This document shows positions 62,079 to 64,000 of a DNA stretch of 64,000 nt, piece by piece. How positions within the stretch are numbered: the first letter of the stretch is position 1; every line of letters starts with the position of its first letter. Source of the stretch: Gracilariopsis chorda (Eukaryota > Rhodophyta > Florideophyceae > Gracilariales > Gracilariaceae); NCBI GenBank assembly GCA_003194525.1, contig NBIV01000280.1:1-64000 (forward strand), written 5' to 3'. Made by a program: the position numbers and the translations under genes. The notes beneath the pieces are model-generated. The model saw nothing but the letters and a program-made list of their open reading frames with translations, was not told the origin of the DNA and made no database searches.

Positions 62079-64000
62079 GAACTGTCGTTCTCACGGAGCA
62101 TGTTCATTGTCAAAGGAAGATATTTGTCTCGTCACATTTCTTTCACATTACAACCCTCCTAGAGGGCGAACACTTAACTTCAGATCGTCGCGTGAAGTAC
62201 CTTTTGGTACACACACTAACAGTCTTTAAAACTTCTATACCCTTGGTAGTTTTTATTATTGTTTGCATTGTAGTTTCTAGTGGCCTTGAGCAGAAGCACA
62301 TGTATCTAAGTTGATGTGGCCTCGCTACAATCGTTGGCTTTTCTTCGTAGACGGTATGCTTTGCCTCTGCCCTTGTCATTGTCATTGTCGTGCCGTGCTT
62401 GAAAACCCTTTATCTATCGCAGAATTACAGGAAGCAGATATCTTGCTGATTCGGGATAGGAGAAGTGTTACTTCATTAGAACCTCTTCACACGAATACTG
62501 TCAACCCAAGTGCACATACACGCCCTGCACCCGTTCGGGAAAGTTTCCATCTCTTATCAGAAGAGGCGATAGCAAAGTCCAACCAAGAAGCTAATGAAGT
62601 CACTCCAGGTTTACTTTTATGCCATGAACGAGCGCTAACACCTATCTGGCTTTCCCCTAGCAATGTCTACGATATGAGGATGAGATGAAACAGGATACGC
62701 GGTTCGCATCCGTCGCTGGGGAAGGGGTCCATCACATCAGTGTACGTCGAGCTCAACTACTTTACTTGTTGGTACGGGTGGAAGACTATCACATGCTTTC
62801 TATTCTGAGAGGTGGATCTCCTTCTACCACCGAGTGGCAAGCCATAGCCCACAAGTAATGTATATGTAATTCACACACAAAGTGCAAATGACAGCCAGGT
62901 CGTACGTAAGGAATTCTTTTAATGTTCTTCGAAATCGGGTATATACGTTTCTCGGCAATATAAACGAAGGCTGAAGGAGATGTGTGTTGCCTGGTATTCC
63001 CATAACCGCAAAAGAATTTCGTTATTCTCAAGATCATTTGATCCAAGTCACCTGAAGTTTATCTTGGCCTTACAAACGACAAAGCCCCCTGCTTGTGATG
63101 CTTGGAAGATGCCATCATATGCGTCTATTTGAGTGAAAACATATGCCTTGCCCCTATAAACGACACCCACAACTTGGCCTGCATACCGAGGGTAAAGGAT
63201 TAGCGGCTATCCCTGAATCGGATCCTCAAACAAGTCCTGTCATTTATCGTATTGCACCAAACCAGTGATGCTCTGAACTCACCACCAGCCTTTGGATTTC
63301 GGTCGTTATCTGCAGGGCTATATCGGTGTGCTCTTTCGCTGCCATATAAGACGTGCGTGCTTCCAGTCATCGAGCTTCAACGCGGGGAGGGGCAGCTGTC
63401 GCGCACGCGGGATATTGTTCCCACGTCGAAGTTCATAATCGGCTGTGACCTCAGATTTGAACGCCGTCTCTTGAGCAGACGGTATTACAAAAGACAAAAC
63501 GTAGCAAATAGGCGGACTATGAGTCCCTGAGACCATTTCCTTAAGGTCAAATTAAAAACATTGCAGATGCTTTCTTCAGAACCGTACGTTAAGAAAAACC
63601 GAGTAACAAAAAGAAACAAGCGATGTCCAACAGGCAAGGCCATACCACTTACAACTTAGGCGAGGTGATTACCGTGATTACCACAAGCTAGGATCAAGAA
63701 TAAGTGGAGGCTACCGTGATTTCGGAATTGGGAACACGGCCCAGAAACAACAGGTGGAGACCTACGAAGGGTAGATCTCTTTGCGGTACACAGATAACCA
63801 GGTTGTGTACTAGAAAAGTGAAGACAAGAACAGCAGGAAAAGCCCGAATCCTGCACCCATGGAGGCCCTCGAAACAAGAATACTGGGTTTCAAATACCAC
63901 TAATGGCATGAACGGTGGTTCGATATAGAAATAAAGTGGACTCAGGTTCGGAGCCCAATCGAATACGAACGACCGCTAGGATTATGTATTGGTGTGATGG
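62079..64000. other. Terminal intergenic region, no gene supported
   Basis: About 1.9 kb. A 125-codon ORF (62311-62688, +) has no recognisable domain. The segment around 63720-63753 (TTCGGAATTGGGAACACGGC) resembles 22769-22793, so it may belong to a dispersed repeat. The 3' flank of the FIST gene is AT-rich. Confidence 0.5.

Overview
The window looks like nuclear DNA of a multicellular red alga, most likely a florideophyte with a Chondrus-like genome. The evidence is a compact set of plant-type and eukaryotic genes with few short GT-AG introns, a red-type chlorophyll-binding LHC protein with a transit peptide, plastid-targeted bacterial-type enzymes, and dense gene islands separated by long retrotransposon-rich tracts. 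This assignment is inference; no rRNA or organelle marker is present.

Bases 1-22,000 are a nest of mobile elements. The 3' part of a Ty3/gypsy chromovirus (element A) ends at 3714. A solo LTR follows at 4175-4970. A piggyBac-like DNA transposon spans 5161-21892, with 170-bp terminal inverted repeats and an ATAA flank on each side. It has been invaded by a complete 11.5-kb Ty3/gypsy element (element B, 5914-17390, target duplication GTGTG), a second solo LTR (18008-18804) and a 1.15-kb TRIM-like mini-retrotransposon (20146-21294, target duplication GCGGT). Both gypsy elements carry, between the chromodomain and the 3' polypurine tract, a long ORF of about 600 codons on the opposite strand. The two antisense proteins are clearly homologous although the LTRs are not, so this is the best candidate for an undescribed component.

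Bases 24,600-34,600 are a compact, GC-rich gene island: a PPR protein (-), a TRM13-type tRNA methyltransferase (+), eIF5 (-), a GET3/ArsA-like ATPase (-) and an SLC35-type nucleotide-sugar transporter (+). Many of its 5' leaders are C-rich on the sense strand.

Bases 36,000-46,000 hold a targeted phosphoribosyltransferase, a three-exon LHC gene, a plastid-type tRNA m7G methyltransferase, RPL39 with an intron directly after its ATG, a LINE-type RNase H fragment and a two-exon Myb/SANT-like gene. Bases 48,700-62,100 hold a PH-domain protein with a degenerate kinase domain, an unknown helical protein, the cytosolic TRM8/METTL1 tRNA m7G methyltransferase, a four-exon ARL1 GTPase with a 27-bp exon, D-3-phosphoglycerate dehydrogenase, a NUMOD3 plus DnaJ-zinc-finger protein, and a FIST-domain protein. 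Several long stretches (21.9-24.6, 45.6-48.7, 51.7-54.2 and 62.1-64 kb) contain no gene that I can support.

The host genes do not form one pathway. Translation and tRNA maturation is over-represented (TRM13, eIF5, RPL39, two m7G methyltransferases). The rest covers plastid function, membrane-protein targeting, serine synthesis and Golgi traffic.
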